This document shows, one piece after another, positions 1-10,604 of a stretch of DNA of 64,000 nucleotides. This DNA comes from Deroplatys truncata. Its lineage: Eukaryota > Arthropoda > Insecta > Mantodea > Mantidae. The position numbers were made by a program, and so were the translations under genes. The stretch is taken from assembly GCA_030765065.1 (NCBI GenBank), contig CM060977.1, forward strand, positions 93,079,795 through 93,143,794, in the 5' to 3' direction. Within the stretch, counting starts at the first letter, position 1; the number at the start of each line of letters is the position of its first letter. Below the pieces are notes generated by a model. It was not told the origin of the DNA. It saw only the letters and a program-made list of their open reading frames with translations, and ran no database searches.

Positions 1-414
1 TCACACTCTACTCCTGAAGGTGAGACGAGGAGCTACATCTGCTGCGCGTTGTAAAAGCTGGTGGAGATAGCATGTTAGGGAAATAACTTTCCCTAAACCT
101 ATTGGAGTTAGCGGGTATAGCAAATAACTCATAAATGTGAATAAGGGAGAAGTGTTGCTGGCCGCTATACATTTCTTGTTTATTGAAATAAAGTCCAGAT
201 TTAAAACCGATCACGTGGCCATGATTTGACTTCATCCACACCTCTAGCATTGCAACGATGCGGCTAGGTCTGACTTTCAGCATCCCCGAGAACGAGAATA
301 CGAGCAGCCGGCAGACATTAAACCCAGGATGCCCAAATGACTAGAGTAGGACTCGAGCTTAAGCTTCCGGCGCACACCTTATACATACGCTTTGAGGTTC
401 TTTGAACAGTCCAT
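1..414. other. Unassigned flanking DNA
   Basis: No coding motif, RNA gene or recognisable repeat was found. Short open frames on the minus strand have no family signature. Confidence 0.4.
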
Positions 415-1025
415 TAAATTCCAAAGATACCACACGAACATTTTCAGGAAAATCCCCTCCCCAACAATAATAACCAGTTAGATTTTACTATAAATGTATT
501 TTAAGGTCCCCTGAATCCGAAAAATATATTTTTAGAAAGAAGTGCGTGTGCGTGTCCGGTCCGTGTCCGTATCCGTGCGCGCGCGTGTATGTGTGTATGT
601 GCGCGCGCGCGTGTTTGTGCCTGTGAATACTATAACTCGAAAATGAAATGTCGGATAAATACAAAATTTTGTATTCAAGTTCAGACACTCCAAGGATGTG
701 AATCAAAGATTTTCAAGAAAATCCCCCACGCTAAACTACCCTTTATATGGACCGTTTTTCGAAATGTTTGGTTTCTAAAAGAATGGCTCTAATGATTTTG
801 ATTAAAATACCCCATATTAAATATATTAACAACACAAATAAGGTGTGTGTTGAATTTTTGGGAATAACCTGTAAAGTCCTCTTCAGTAGGAAAAAACTGC
901 ATGTTATGTATAAGCGGTAAACGTTAAGCGATAGACGAAAATGCACCACACGAAAATGTATCTTTAAAACGGGCAATTTATTTCAATTAACCTTCTTGTG
1001 ACAAAATGTTTTCCAAGATATATGT
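415..1025 (-). repeat. Family A repeat, minus-strand copy
   Basis: Recognisable by the ordered landmarks shared by all family A copies: a Pro/Gly-less non-coding block with an alternating GT/GC microsatellite (about 541-620), the phrase for 'AACTC..AAATGAAA.GTCGGATAAATAC', the 'TTTTCAAGAAAATCCCC' block, the 'TTTTGATTAAAATA' block and the end block 'GTAAACGTTAAGCGATAGAC'. The copy is decayed relative to the copies near 11-12 kb. No coding capacity is visible. Confidence 0.7.
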
Positions 1026-2395
1026 TTAATGGTTGTAGCGATTCTTCCCCTGATTACATATACACAAAAAGAAACTCTGTAGTAATTATAATTTAGGAAT
1101 TATTAATAATTAATTAACATGCAGTTTGATAATTTTCCATAATTTTAAAGTAATATGATTCAAAACTGCATGAATCTAAATCCCTTCTGTAGCTGTAAAT
1201 ATGTTTTAAGTTTCAATAATATTGTTAACTAAATAAAGGCACAATTGTCTACGAAAAGGTGAAAGAATTAGGCAAAATAAGAGTAGCTTCGTTTCAGGCT
1301 GTCCATTATATTTTCCGAGCGTGGGGCCATAAAAATCGAAACCTTCTTTTATACCTTGTGGATTTGAGGCAAGTTGTAAGAGTAAACAGACGCTATGAGG
1401 CAACGGATTTTTCCTACAGTTAGCTTTGAATTTTCAACCCGGAAACCAATAAACGTAGGAAATAAATGTGAGAACCAATGGAAACATAGGAAGACGCAGT
1501 GACATGTACAAATTTTGAAGGCAAGCAGCGATTGATATATGTGAACGCGAGCGTGGTTTTAGGGCAGTTTGTCATGATTCTTCGTTGAGGTAACACGTAG
1601 CACTCCGGGTCAGAAAAGGACGCTAAGTTCCGAAACTTGATAAGCGCCACGCAATTATGCAGTTATAAAGTAGAAAAATTTATATAAAGTGCTGGCGGTA
1701 TTCTTCGATATAATTATATCCAAGCTCATAAACGAGTTAAGGTTAGTCAAGTGACTACTTCAAGTTCGCGCGAATCTAAAGAACGGCGATAGAGCACCGA
1801 GATATTAAATAACTAGCCGGAGCAAACTTTAGTATTCCAAGAGATAATAGCAGGAAGACAGTGTTAAAAGAATCACACATGTTAGGGAATAGCAATGAAT
1901 TGTAGGATTTCTAGTATAAAGAGTGAGAAAAGTAAAACCAGTTTCTTTCAAGACAATATCCTGGTTTCACCATTCCCACAATCTTACTCTGACAACTGTA
2001 GGGAATTTCAGGCCGATTCGCCGACAGTTGATCCTGAGATGCGACGAGAAGTGCTTCCTGACAGACATAGGCAATTTATAGTCCTGAAGACTTCACCCAC
2101 AACGAAGCAGAGACGAGAACAACGCAGGTAAGATAACCACGACGAAGTAGCGGGAAACGCTACATAGTTCGAATTGTTCAATGCTTCATCATTCTTTTAA
2201 AGCCTTATTGGCTTTCGGATGTTTCTTATGACTGCATGGAAAGACAGTGAAATTTTGAGGCCAGCATATAACATCCAGTTTTGAAACATCTAGCTATCAC
2301 TTTTCCCTTTGTATTTATCATAAAATATAATCTTCTACGAAGATTTATCTCCATTAAAATGAAGTAAACAGAATAAAATCTGATATGTTGCATTC
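1026..2395. other. Unassigned flanking DNA
   Basis: About 1.4 kb of AT-rich sequence. The open frames at 1206-1403, 1420-1650 and 1895-2131 have no recognisable domain. I see no repeat shared with the rest of the window. Confidence 0.35.
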
Positions 2396-2397
2396 AC

Positions 2398-3243
2398 ATC
2401 ACTTTCTCTACTCCTGTACAAACTATTCTTACTAATGCTTATTCTTCATCTACTTCATGTTAATCAAGATAAATATTTGCAGAAACTATCTTATTGCTGA
2501 TTTTCTTATAAGTGCAAGGGGAATATGGTAGTATTTAAGCGATAGTCAAATGTTTTAAGAGCTGGTTGCTATGTGGCGCATTCCATTCTCTTTGTGTGTC
2601 CAGGACATAAAAAAATGAATAACGAATTCCCATTTGACGAAAAGTGTAAGTAGATACTGAAAAATTCAAACAAGTAACGGGGAATATCTCGGAAATGGTT
2701 CACTGAACAAATAAGGCATATATCATGTAAATTGTGTGTTTTAACGAGATATATATTCTTTGTGTAGTAACATTTCGTCAATCTCTTATGGCTTACCAGT
2801 TATGCCAAAGTCATTCAGAACGAACAGGACTTTTGGGGACATTCCCAGAAGCTTCAAGATATACATTTAATTTTACATAAAAATAGCTTAAACATATGAT
2901 ATTTTAATCAAAATCGTTACATATTTCAGAAAATCAAATTTTTTTAAAAATATTTCATGTAAAGGGAAGTCTGAGGTGATGGATTTTCTTGAAAATCTTC
3001 GTGTCGCATTCTTGGAAGATACTGAACTCAAATACCAGGTTTGGTATACTTATCTGACTATTCGTTTTTGAGCGTTGCTGTTCACAGACTGACAGGCTTA
3101 CATGAATATACACGGACAAGTTTCCAAAAATGTCTTACTTTGATTCAGGGCATCTCAGATAATGTATTTCCGGTGGAATCTCGGCATCGAATATTTGGGT
3201 GGAACGCAACACTTCCCCTACTTACTATGTAGTAAAAAAGTAA
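2398..3243 (+). repeat. Family A repeat, near full-length plus copy
   Basis: Starts with ACTTTCTCTACTCC near 2400 and ends with CTTACTATGTAGTAAAAAAG near 3240, so both terminal motifs of the family are present. Internal landmarks occur in the usual order: ATCTCGGAAATGGTTCACT, AATCAAAATCGTTA, GATTTTCTTGAAAATCTTCG, GAATCTCGGCATCGAATATT. Useful as a reference copy because it is not tandemly rearranged. Confidence 0.75.
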
Positions 3244-3588
3244 TAAGCTTGCATAAAATAATTTTATACCCATTAATAAATGGTACAGGGTAGAGAAAGT
3301 GATGTGATTGGAAACATTTTTAAACATGCGTTACCTAAGAGGAAAATCGCCATTCGTTTTCTCTCGTGGTCGTGCAATTTCAAAGTATTCTCATTGCGAC
3401 TCGCTCTAAAATATTTGACTCGCTTAGCTCTACTGTAATCCCCTTGGACATATATGGAGGTATGCAATAAAACCATTTCTAGAAATGTATATCCCGTTTA
3501 ACATTAAGTAGATAGAAGAATGAGCTTTTGTGGAAGAACGGGTAAAAAATCTTATTTGAATATAACAATCGAATGTTTAAGAAAAGGT

Positions 3589-3590
<2 letters not shown>

Positions 3591-3625
<35 letters not shown>
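3591..3625. repeat. (GT)n microsatellite
   Basis: About 17 uninterrupted GT dinucleotides. It sits at the place where other family A copies carry their CA/GT tract, so it is part of the partial minus copy at 3592-3797. Confidence 0.9.
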
Positions 3626-3628
<3 letters not shown>

Positions 3629-3797
3629 AGCATAACCCAAAATTGAGAATTCGGATAAATACCAAACTTATTAATTAATTTGGGCGTCTTCCAAATATGC
3701 GATACGAAGATCAAGATGATGCCCCCATTCCTAAGTACCCTTTATATAAACATTTTTAGATTCGAAAATGCATTAACGATTTTGATTAATTTACTGT
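3592..3797 (-). repeat. Family A repeat, partial minus copy
   Basis: GT tract followed by the 'AGCATAACCCAAAATTGAGAA' and 'GGATAAATACCAAAC' blocks and the 'ACGATTTTGATTAA' block. Truncated where the LTR-like sequence TGTGACGCAGCG begins (about 3798). Confidence 0.6.
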
Positions 3798-4310
3798 GAC
3801 GCAGCGGATATGAACCAAGGTTATCGGGAGATCGAAGTAAATAACGATAACTGTTGATCCCCAGCGTAAACGCCGGATGCGGTATGGGCAGATAACTAGA
3901 ACCTTCTGGAAGCTATTTCTCCGCTCCCTCCTTCATAAAGTGATCGGAAATAGTTCTAGAACGTTCGAGAAGCTTGTGGAAAAATTCCACTAACCATATA
4001 AGCGAGTCAGTGTGAATCGAGTTGCGTCGGTCGGTCGATCAGTGAGGAGCAAGTTTCCCGTGCGACATCAAGTATGATTCTGCAAGCGAGTTAGCGACGA
4101 CTGTTGTAACGTCCAGCAAGTACGTATTGTGGAGGTCTCGAGTTCGACTCTCCATGCGAGTGAACGTCCGGGAGTGAACTTAAGAAGGTGAAGTGATGGA
4201 GAATTGAACCAGTTCACGTAGTGAACTCCCAGAGAAAGGGAACTAGATAAAACAAAACAGTGACAGTGAGAACGGAGAGAAGTGACAGCTGAAAAACTTG
4301 ACAAGAAGGA
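3798..4310 (+). repeat. LTR-like sequence beginning TGTGACGCAGCG
   Basis: Starts TGTGACGCAGCG and contains GGTTATCGGGAG, a TATA-like ATATAAGC near 3998 and a later block with TTGTGGAGGTCTCG. The first half matches, in inverted orientation, 28060-28327 to the right of the Polinton. The second half resembles, inverted, about 7570-7840. No open reading frame or primer-binding site could be confirmed. I read it as an LTR or solo-LTR relative; the exact end is uncertain. Confidence 0.4.
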
Positions 4311-4389
4311 TGTATATATTGAATTTTCCGGGAACAGCCTGTGAAGTCCACTTCATTCAGAAGGAGCTTTGATAAGAGATAGGGTCGCA

Positions 4390-4790
4390 CTGCGACCTAC
4401 GAGGGATCAATCATCAACCCAGGAGGCAGGGATGAAGTGAAGGAACCACAGGAGGCTACAGATATCAAGTATGCGGGCCATAGAGACGCGTAGAAGTTCA
4501 GTTATGGCTCGAAGACCCATCCCATTACTGGAGCAGCCCATAGAGGGCCATGAGCGACCCTTCCAACTAAGCAGCCCTCTACTGTACACTGTGATACTCT
4601 TTCCTTGTAACACCATGAAACTTGGAAGCACATCTGAAAAATGAGAAGGAAACTGGATGAAATGGAAATGAGGGAAAGGAAATCGTGGTAGATGAAAAAA
4701 ACACCCCAGCATTAGCCTACGGAACACGGAAGTCCAAGAAAAACCGAAGGTCAAGAGTGGAATGTTGACGGGAATCGAACACCGTACCTC
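4390..4790 (-). repeat. SINE-like repeat, family S2, minus copy
   Basis: Carries the S2 landmarks in inverse orientation: CACCCCAGCATTAGCC, a tract like GGAAATGAGGGAAAGGAAATC, and a tRNA-derived head (GGGAATCGAACACCGTACCTC) at its right end. Joined head-to-head with the S1 SINE that starts about 4795. Confidence 0.55.
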
Positions 4791-4794
4791 CCGA

Positions 4795-5025
4795 ATGCTA
4801 GCTTCATACTTTTCCGCCTGGTTCCCGGGATCACGGGTTCAAACCCAGCAGAGGGCGATGGATTCTTTGGGGCGTAAAAATGCATAGCATGGGAAGTAAA
4901 GCCGGTGACCCCATGCCTTAGATTTACGGCACGTAAAAGAATCTCAAGCCTCATAGAGGCCTCTGAGCAACATTTTCGGTCTTTCGCGCCCAATATAGAA
5001 TGGGACACTAAGCACCACATCAGTC
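4795..5025 (+). repeat. tRNA-derived SINE, family S1
   Basis: Has a B-box-like GGGTTCAAACCCAGC at about 4838 followed by the S1 body: GGCGTAAAAATGC.TAGCATGG, GTAAAGCCGGTGACCCC, TTACGGCACGTAAAAGAATC, TCAAGCCT..GAGGCCTCTGAGCAA, and tail CCAATATAGAATGGGAC. The same body recurs at 28965-29235, 34981-35185 and 55382-55648. Confidence 0.7.
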
Positions 5026-5690
5026 TATAAACAAAACTCAGTTTAATATTTAATTTTTCTCACGTTTCCGCGGAGTCGAGCCGTTTGATTTGATGTCATA
5101 TGTCATGTAAAATACGGAGTAAAGAGAGATTGTTCTATGTGTGTGAATGAAAGTAAGAGCGGAACGCAACATACAGTAATGTGTCGATGCAAATCCCTTT
5201 TCCCCAGAATACAAGGCATTACAATAGCGAGAACATTTCCCCAGATAAATAATGACTTGACAGAACTGTTATGTTGCAGTGCTCATTTCTAAGATGAGAT
5301 ACCTGCCGAATATACAGCAACGAAATCTAAGTGATGCATCACCATACATTCTCTCTCTTCGGTAATGGATATGCAGTAATCAAAATGCTCTTGAACAATC
5401 TTGCCCAGCGGGAGTTAGGCTTGACAAATTGTTACATGCAACATTTCCGTTATAAATCTGCTAGGTCACATTCATATGGCTGCTCGTTATTCTTAATGTT
5501 ATATAACTTACACAAATTATATTTGAAAAATATTCTTTTGTTTCATGTTATATGAAATTTTATGTTTTTTCCGACTCCAATATATAACCATACGTCAAAT
5601 TGAACTGTCCTGTTCACTCACCTTCTGTAAAAGGTAACGATAAAGCTACATAACACGGAGGGGCCCCGGAACGGGACGGAGCTCCCCACG
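5026..5690. other. Unassigned flanking DNA
   Basis: No gene or shared repeat seen. The open frame at 5331-5555 has no family signature. Confidence 0.35.
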
Positions 5691-6250
5691 CATTGCATTC
5701 GGCCCTTTATGCTTCTAACGTGATCCCTGGGAGGGAAGGATAAGGGGAGAGGCCCAAAGGGCGACCAGATCCGGATGCCGTCGGGCGCAAGCATGGACGG
5801 GATCCCTAAAGCTTCCAGAGAACGCATCCGATGCCGCACGGTCCCTGCCTACAAGCCCGAACACCAGGGTCCCCGAGAGCGGAGTCCCACGCTGAGGAGA
5901 GATCTAACTGAGCGGTATCACAGCGACGCCAGAGCAGAAACCTATAAATGCACAAGTCACCGCCAAGACGCAACCCGCCGAACACTATCGCCTGGTTCTA
6001 CAACCCTGAAACAGATGACAAGGAAGATGAGGGATACAGGAAATGAGAGAAAGGAGAGTCATGGTAGATGATGAACCACCCCAGCGTTCGCCTGGCGATC
6101 CGGGGAAACCACGAAAAACCCATAGACCAAAGTGGACGGTCGCCGGAAATCGATCCCGGGACCTCCCGAATGCGGACCACAGATGTAACCACCTGAGCCA
6201 TTCCGCTCGGTGTACTTTCCATACTCCTATACACACTGGAGTGGAACAGT
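5690..6250 (-). repeat. SINE-like repeat, family S2, minus copy
   Basis: The right end holds a tRNA-like head in inverse orientation (GGCTCAGGTGGTTA, then GGTCCCGGGATCGAT). The body contains inverse CACCCCAGCGTTCGCCTGG and GGGAAACCACGAAAAACCC. The left part, with CCAGATCCGGATG, recurs at 48838-49300, so the composite is one repeated unit rather than chance neighbours. Confidence 0.6.
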
Positions 6251-6274
6251 GAAGGGAGGGGACACTTAGCACTG

Positions 6275-6712
6275 CAACCCTCTATTGTATGTACATCTCC
6301 GGGAGGAACAGACGAGTTGAGGGAACCGCAGGAGACACACTGGTTGCAGAGCGAATTTGGCGTAAGTTAAAAGAGAAGCGAAAAGTTCCCTAACACTTCC
6401 AGGCTTGACCACCAGGCCACGGGAGCGCCGCTCGGAGACATCCCTCTAGTAGGACCGAGGAACTCTGCGCCATTGCTCGCACCGACCGAACCACAGCCCC
6501 AGCGTCAACCTGAAACATGAAAGGGAAATAAAATGAGACGAAATGGAGGATAGGAGAACCGTGCTAAAATACACCGCCCCAGCATTCGTCATTGTCAACC
6601 AGGGAAAACCACGAAAATCCTGTCAAAGTAGACAGCCACCGGCTATCGAACCCGGGACCTACATAATGCGAGTCTCGCACGTTACCATATGACCAGTAAC
6701 AGCTCGCTCCAG
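6275..6712 (-). repeat. SINE-like repeat, family S2 long form, minus copy
   Basis: Matches 44915-45375 (plus) across several blocks: a block with GGTGGTCAAGCCTGGAA, the gene-desert block GTTGACGCTGGGGCTGTG, and the shared CCCAGCATTCGTC / GGGAAAACCACGAAAA landmarks. Non-coding. Confidence 0.55.
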
Positions 6713-6855
6713 TAACACATATGGAAACATAATGATAAATTTACTCAGAATAACTTTTCATGGGTATTTTCTTCCATATTGCATTATTTTACGTTTCTAT
6801 ATTAATTTCAATATTCAGTTATTGCTTAATAACGCAACTTAGTTGATTTACCAAC

Positions 6856-6898
<43 letters not shown>

Positions 6899-7119
6899 TT
6901 TTTTTTTATAATGCTAGCACAGTTCCGGACTCCTATACTGTTAGTTTTTCCTATAACTGTTTAATCCATAACGTAACTGTTGGCCCTGCAATGAGCATAT
7001 GAAACGTATGACTACGTCCATGTGCGACATAACATGCAGTACAATATATAACCAACATATAAAGTATTTCGACATAGTATGAAACAAAAGGTTTACGTAA
7101 CTGCAGGAAAGGTTTTTGT
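6713..7119. other. Unassigned DNA with a (TA)n tract
   Basis: AT-rich, with an uninterrupted (TA) run at about 6859-6892. Nothing else was recognised. Confidence 0.5.
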
Positions 7120-7600
7120 AAACTCACTTTCTATACACTTGCGTAACTAACTCTTTCCGTCTACTCCATGTTAATTGAGATAAACTATATATTTACATTA
7201 CACATTCGTTATACGTACAAAGGGGATATCAGAAACCAAAGAGATAGAGATAGCCAAATGTTTAGAAACCGGTCGCTATATGCTGGCCTTGAAATTACAT
7301 GCTGGTTTCACATTAGAGAGAAACAACTGAATAGCGACCGTAATTTAAGAACGATAGAGCTATTGAAAAATTTAAAATAATAATAATGGATATCTAGAAA
7401 GTCACAAAAATGTTAGGTGTTTTAAAAGGAACTACATTTTTTATACAGCAAGTTTTTCCTATCTCTTACGGTCTCTTCGTTATACAATATTATACAAAAT
7501 TCCTTCGCAATGAAGCGGACTTCCAGGTTCTTCCTAGAAAAGTGAATATGTATTTTGACTTTGTCCAGTATTTCAACTGTCCCTCCTCTAAGTTCTCAAG
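7120..7600 (+). repeat. Family A repeat, divergent partial plus copy
   Basis: Begins in the 5' part of the family (CACTTTCTATACAC, then CCATGTTAATTGAGATAAAC, CACATTCGTTATA, and GGTCGCTATATGCTGGCCTT) and loses the 3' half. Confidence 0.5.
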
Positions 7601-7890
7601 GTTACTTCACTGTTTTTGTGTGTTCAACTTTCACTCATACTTCACCTAGTTCACACTGTCACTTCACTTCACCTCCTTCGTGACGTAGCCTCTTCTTCTG
7701 AACGTTCACTCGCTGGGCAATCGAGCACAAGACCTCCACAATATCAAGCTCCACATCAGCACACGCTGCACAGCAGTTGCCACAAACTCACTCGGAGAAC
7801 GGCACCCTGCGTCACACCGGAAACTCATCCGCAAACCCGCTCGTTCACGACTGACTGACTGACTGACTGACTGACTGAAGTATTGCCAAG
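7570..7890 (-). repeat. LTR-like sequence, inverse
   Basis: Read in reverse it contains GTGTGACGCAGG, TATTGTGGAGGTCTTG, and GCGAGTGAACGTTCAG, similar in order to the second half of 3798-4310. It ends in a short (CTGA)n run at 7849-7878. Confidence 0.35.
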
Positions 7891-8483
7891 CAAAACACAT
7901 TGAATCCCGCTACATTCCACTAAAAAGTACATCATTATAGCAATAAGTTATACAAAAAACAAATAATTTCTCTGTTGGTAATCTAGATCTATTTTAGTGG
8001 TAGTAATGTAACTTTTGATTAAATGAATTATTAAATGAAGATCAATTCATTTATTGTACAATACTTAGCAAAATGTAAATAATTCAATTTACTAATTGCC
8101 TGAGAAATGTTTGTGTTGTCAGTAGCTTTTAGATTCTCCATGTGTTTCCGGTATTCAGTGTTTGAAAGGGTCACTTCTTTTTGCTACCAAAAATGACATG
8201 CTCTGTACTTTACTTTTGCAATGTTTGCTCTAAACATTTCGAAAAACAATAAAAAAAACTTTGTTTCAACCACTTATCAATTGTTTCGCACCTTCTTCTC
8301 AGTTTTTGACAATTCTACACCATATTCCTTTTTCTCTTAGGAGTGGAATACCTTTTATGAATCATTATATCATTGGCAATACCTTAAATGACTAAATGAA
8401 TGTTTTATAATATAATTGAAGCTTTATAATATGTATTTTAGAAATAATCATTTTTTTAAATTAAAATTTACAAAAGTCGTATT
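7890..8483. other. Unassigned DNA left of the Polinton
   Basis: AT-rich flank with no gene or window-wide repeat recognised. The Polinton target duplication starts right after it. Confidence 0.4.
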
Positions 8484-8489
8484 GCCCCA
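8484..8489. repeat. Polinton target-site duplication, left copy (GCCCCA)
   Basis: GCCCCA immediately precedes the AGTAGTAATAG terminus. The identical hexamer follows the opposite terminus at 28032-28037. A 6-bp target duplication is characteristic of Maverick/Polinton integration by their retroviral-type integrase. Confidence 0.95.
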
Positions 8490-8648
8490 AGTAGTAATAG
8501 TCCCGGATGAGCCAATTGTTCTAACGATAATCCTGCCGCTAGGGGCACTAGTGTCGCTAGTGTCGCTGCGTGCGACGGCGGCGGCGGTAAGTTTGAAAAG
8601 CGCCCTGAGCGGTAGGATTATCGTTAAATCGGTTGGCTCATCCGGGAC
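8490..8648 (+). repeat. Polinton left terminal inverted repeat (159 bp), itself palindromic
   Basis: Matches the reverse complement of 27882-28031 along its whole length. The only length difference is a 9-bp tandem duplication (CTAGTGTCG) present here and not on the right. Inside the TIR, 8500-8540 and 8608-8648 are inverted repeats of each other (about 36 of 41 positions), so a single-stranded TIR could fold into a long hairpin with a GC-rich loop containing GGCGGCGGCGG. Homology between the two ends stops at 8648. Confidence 0.93.
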
Positions 8649-8865
8649 GAGTTGAAAGAATTGAGGAAGTGACGTGGAGTGTTTTGATTGGTTCGTTAAT
8701 TTGGGGTGGGAGATGGAGGAAGGGAGATGGAGGAGTATGGAGTTCGCGTGATGGAGAGGAGCTGGGTGGCGAGGTGTTGTCTGTGCGGAGGTCGGTACTG
8801 AAATGGGGGAAAAGATGGGGAGCGAGGGATAAAAAGTGTAAAGGAAAGTGACGTGTGAAGTTGTG

Positions 8866-8951
8866 ATTGGTGGGAATAAGAAGTGATGTTATTGGTGGAA
8901 AGGAGCAAATGAAGGTTGTTGATTGGTAAGAATAAGAGAGATTATGATTGG
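8866..8951 (+). promoter_or_regulatory. Phased ATTGG (inverse CCAAT) boxes, copy 1
   Basis: ATTGG starts at 8866, 8891, 8922 and 8947, giving spacings of 25, 31 and 25 bp. A further one lies near 8687. The repeated phrase is ATTGGTGG(G/A)A(A/T). ATTGG is the complement of the CCAAT box bound by NF-Y-type factors, so a promoter or enhancer role is possible; this is inference. Confidence 0.5.
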
Positions 8952-8999
8952 TGGAAAGAAAAAGGAGTGGGGTATGTTGGAGGTGATGGGAAAGGTGAG

Positions 9000-9053
9000 T
9001 TTTGCTAGCAGCAAGATTTGCAAAAGCCTGTCTTGAACTGATCAGCAATTTTT
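9000..9053 (+). pseudogene. Decayed fragment of the OB-like gene, copy 1
   Basis: About 50 bp aligns without gaps to 27066-27115 inside the OB-like coding sequence, roughly 40 of 50 positions by eye. It keeps the reading frame of the FAKA..EL segment and then ends in a stop. Confidence 0.65.
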
Positions 9054-9993
9054 GAACGTCGGATGGTAGTTTTCTTGAGTGGATAGAGAGATGGGGGCGA
9101 TATGAGATGCGGTGGCGAAAATGGGAACTAGACAAGGTTGTTGAGACAAGAGGTTTAAGGACGAGGAAATTTGGAGGTTAGTGGTGAACACGGCTGTCGC
9201 AAGAGGTGGGGGTAAGGAGACGCAGTGGTGAGAATGGGAACTAAAAGAAGATGGGGGTAGCAAGAGTTTTAGAAGAGTAGATTTTGAGGTTAAAATAGTG
9301 GGAACTAAAAATGGCGGAGGGTCTGCGACAAGGAGATGCGGTGAGAACTAAACATGATGGCGGACGCAAGAGGTGGGTAAGGAGGTTTGAGGTTACAGTA
9401 CCAAAACACGAAAGGATATATTCCTACGCCAAGCAGGTCCGAAAAATAATTATGCGTGTGTTACTTACCTGTTACCGGTGTGGATGCGTCACCAAAAGTG
9501 CGGCACGCGAGACGGAAAAATAAAAGCAAACTGTTTTTGAAAATGCTTAACCAGCTTTAAGATCAACCAACATCACTACGCACTGATATACCTAGGTTTT
9601 TAAAGCGGTACAGACACCCTTTGCAGAGGCGTAATTTAACTATACCAAAAACCTGGTACTGGACCATCGTGATGGTCGCTAGCGTACGTAGGAGCAGGGT
9701 TCTCATAGCCGGTCGAAAGCGGTCAAAAACGTGTACGACGTAGGTGTTTGCAGTAGCTGCTGCCGAGGCAACCGTCGAGGTGCGAATGAACGAGATGTGT
9801 TCTTGCAGGCAATCTGGTTGAGAGATGAGAGGCGCGGTGGTAAAAATGTGAACTAAATAAGATGGCGGAGGCACGAAGTTGAGGTTAAGGAGCGACGAGG
9901 TGTTGACTGTGCGGCGGTTGGGGTCTGAAAGAGGGGGGAAAGATGGCGAACGAGGGATAAAAAGTATAACAGAAAGTGACGTGTGAAGTTGTC

Positions 9994-10079
9994 ATTGGTG
10001 GGAATAAGAAGTGATGTTATTGGTGGAAAGGAACAAATGAAAGTTGCTGATTGGCGAGAATAAGAGAGATTATGATTGG
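9994..10079 (+). promoter_or_regulatory. Phased ATTGG boxes, copy 2
   Basis: ATTGG starts at 9994, 10019, 10050 and 10075, again 25, 31 and 25 bp apart. This exactly repeats the phasing of the first module, although surrounding bases have diverged. Confidence 0.5.
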
Positions 10080-10133
10080 TGGAAAGAAAAAAAGGTGTGG
10101 GAGTGGGGTATGTTGGAGGTGATGGAAAAGGCA

Positions 10134-10191
10134 AGTTTTGCTACCAACAACATTTGCAAAAGCCTATCCAGAACTCATCAGCAATTTTAAA
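10134..10191 (+). pseudogene. Decayed fragment of the OB-like gene, copy 2
   Basis: Fifty bases starting GTTTTGCTACCAACAA match 27066-27115 at 45 of 50 positions. The frame is kept through the FAKA.PEL motif and then reaches a stop (TAA). No homology to the upstream two thirds of the gene was seen. Confidence 0.75.
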
Positions 10192-10289
10192 TAACTAGTG
10201 TTTCGGGGGTTTTCTCTGGTTGGTAGACGAATGCAAGCTGTTTCTACCATACTTATATTATTCGTCTTTTTCCTTTTTTTTTAAAAAAT

Positions 10290-10553
10290 AACTAATGCAA
10301 TACTTCCCCTACTTACTATACGTAGTAGAGAAAGTAAAAAAGTATTGAAAAATTTAAGGAAATAACAAGCAATATCTCAAAAGTGTACTATCTTGTTTTC
10401 AAGGGTTTTCCAGATCGGTAAGCGTTAGAATACTCTTAGAGCTTTTTTTCAGGTTTTTTAGCGGTTGTCCCTGGCCGGTAGGCAAATGATAAAGTTTTTC
10501 TATAACGTCGTCGTTTTGGCTTGTGGCGCACGGTTCCTAGGCACGTACTCGCG

Positions 10554-10592
<39 letters not shown>

Positions 10593-10600
10593 ATAGTAGC
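10290..10600 (+). repeat. Family A fragments with CG/CA microsatellite
   Basis: Begins with the 3' end of family A (TACTTCCCCTACTTACTATACG, GTAGAGAAAGTAAAA, about 10304-10330) fused to a piece of its interior. A (CG)n(CA)n tract occupies 10549-10588. Confidence 0.6.
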
Positions 10601-10604
10601 GTAT

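Larger units (their letters stand above)
8649..10290. other. Polinton left arm: duplicated non-coding module
   Basis: No intact gene. Two similar modules of roughly 280 bp lie at about 8770-9053 and 9888-10191, each with the same four ATTGG boxes and ending in a decayed fragment of the OB-like gene. Between them, purine-rich phrases such as GATGCGGTGG, GAAAATGGGAACTA and AAGATGGCGGA recur irregularly, as in degenerate tandem repeats. The minus-strand open frames reported across this purine-rich DNA look like composition artefacts. Confidence 0.7.

Noticed and set aside
8638..9135. Ser/Pro/His-rich minus-strand open frame in the left arm
   Set aside because: Complement of purine-rich repeats; repeats its own phrases because the DNA is duplicated, and has no domain.
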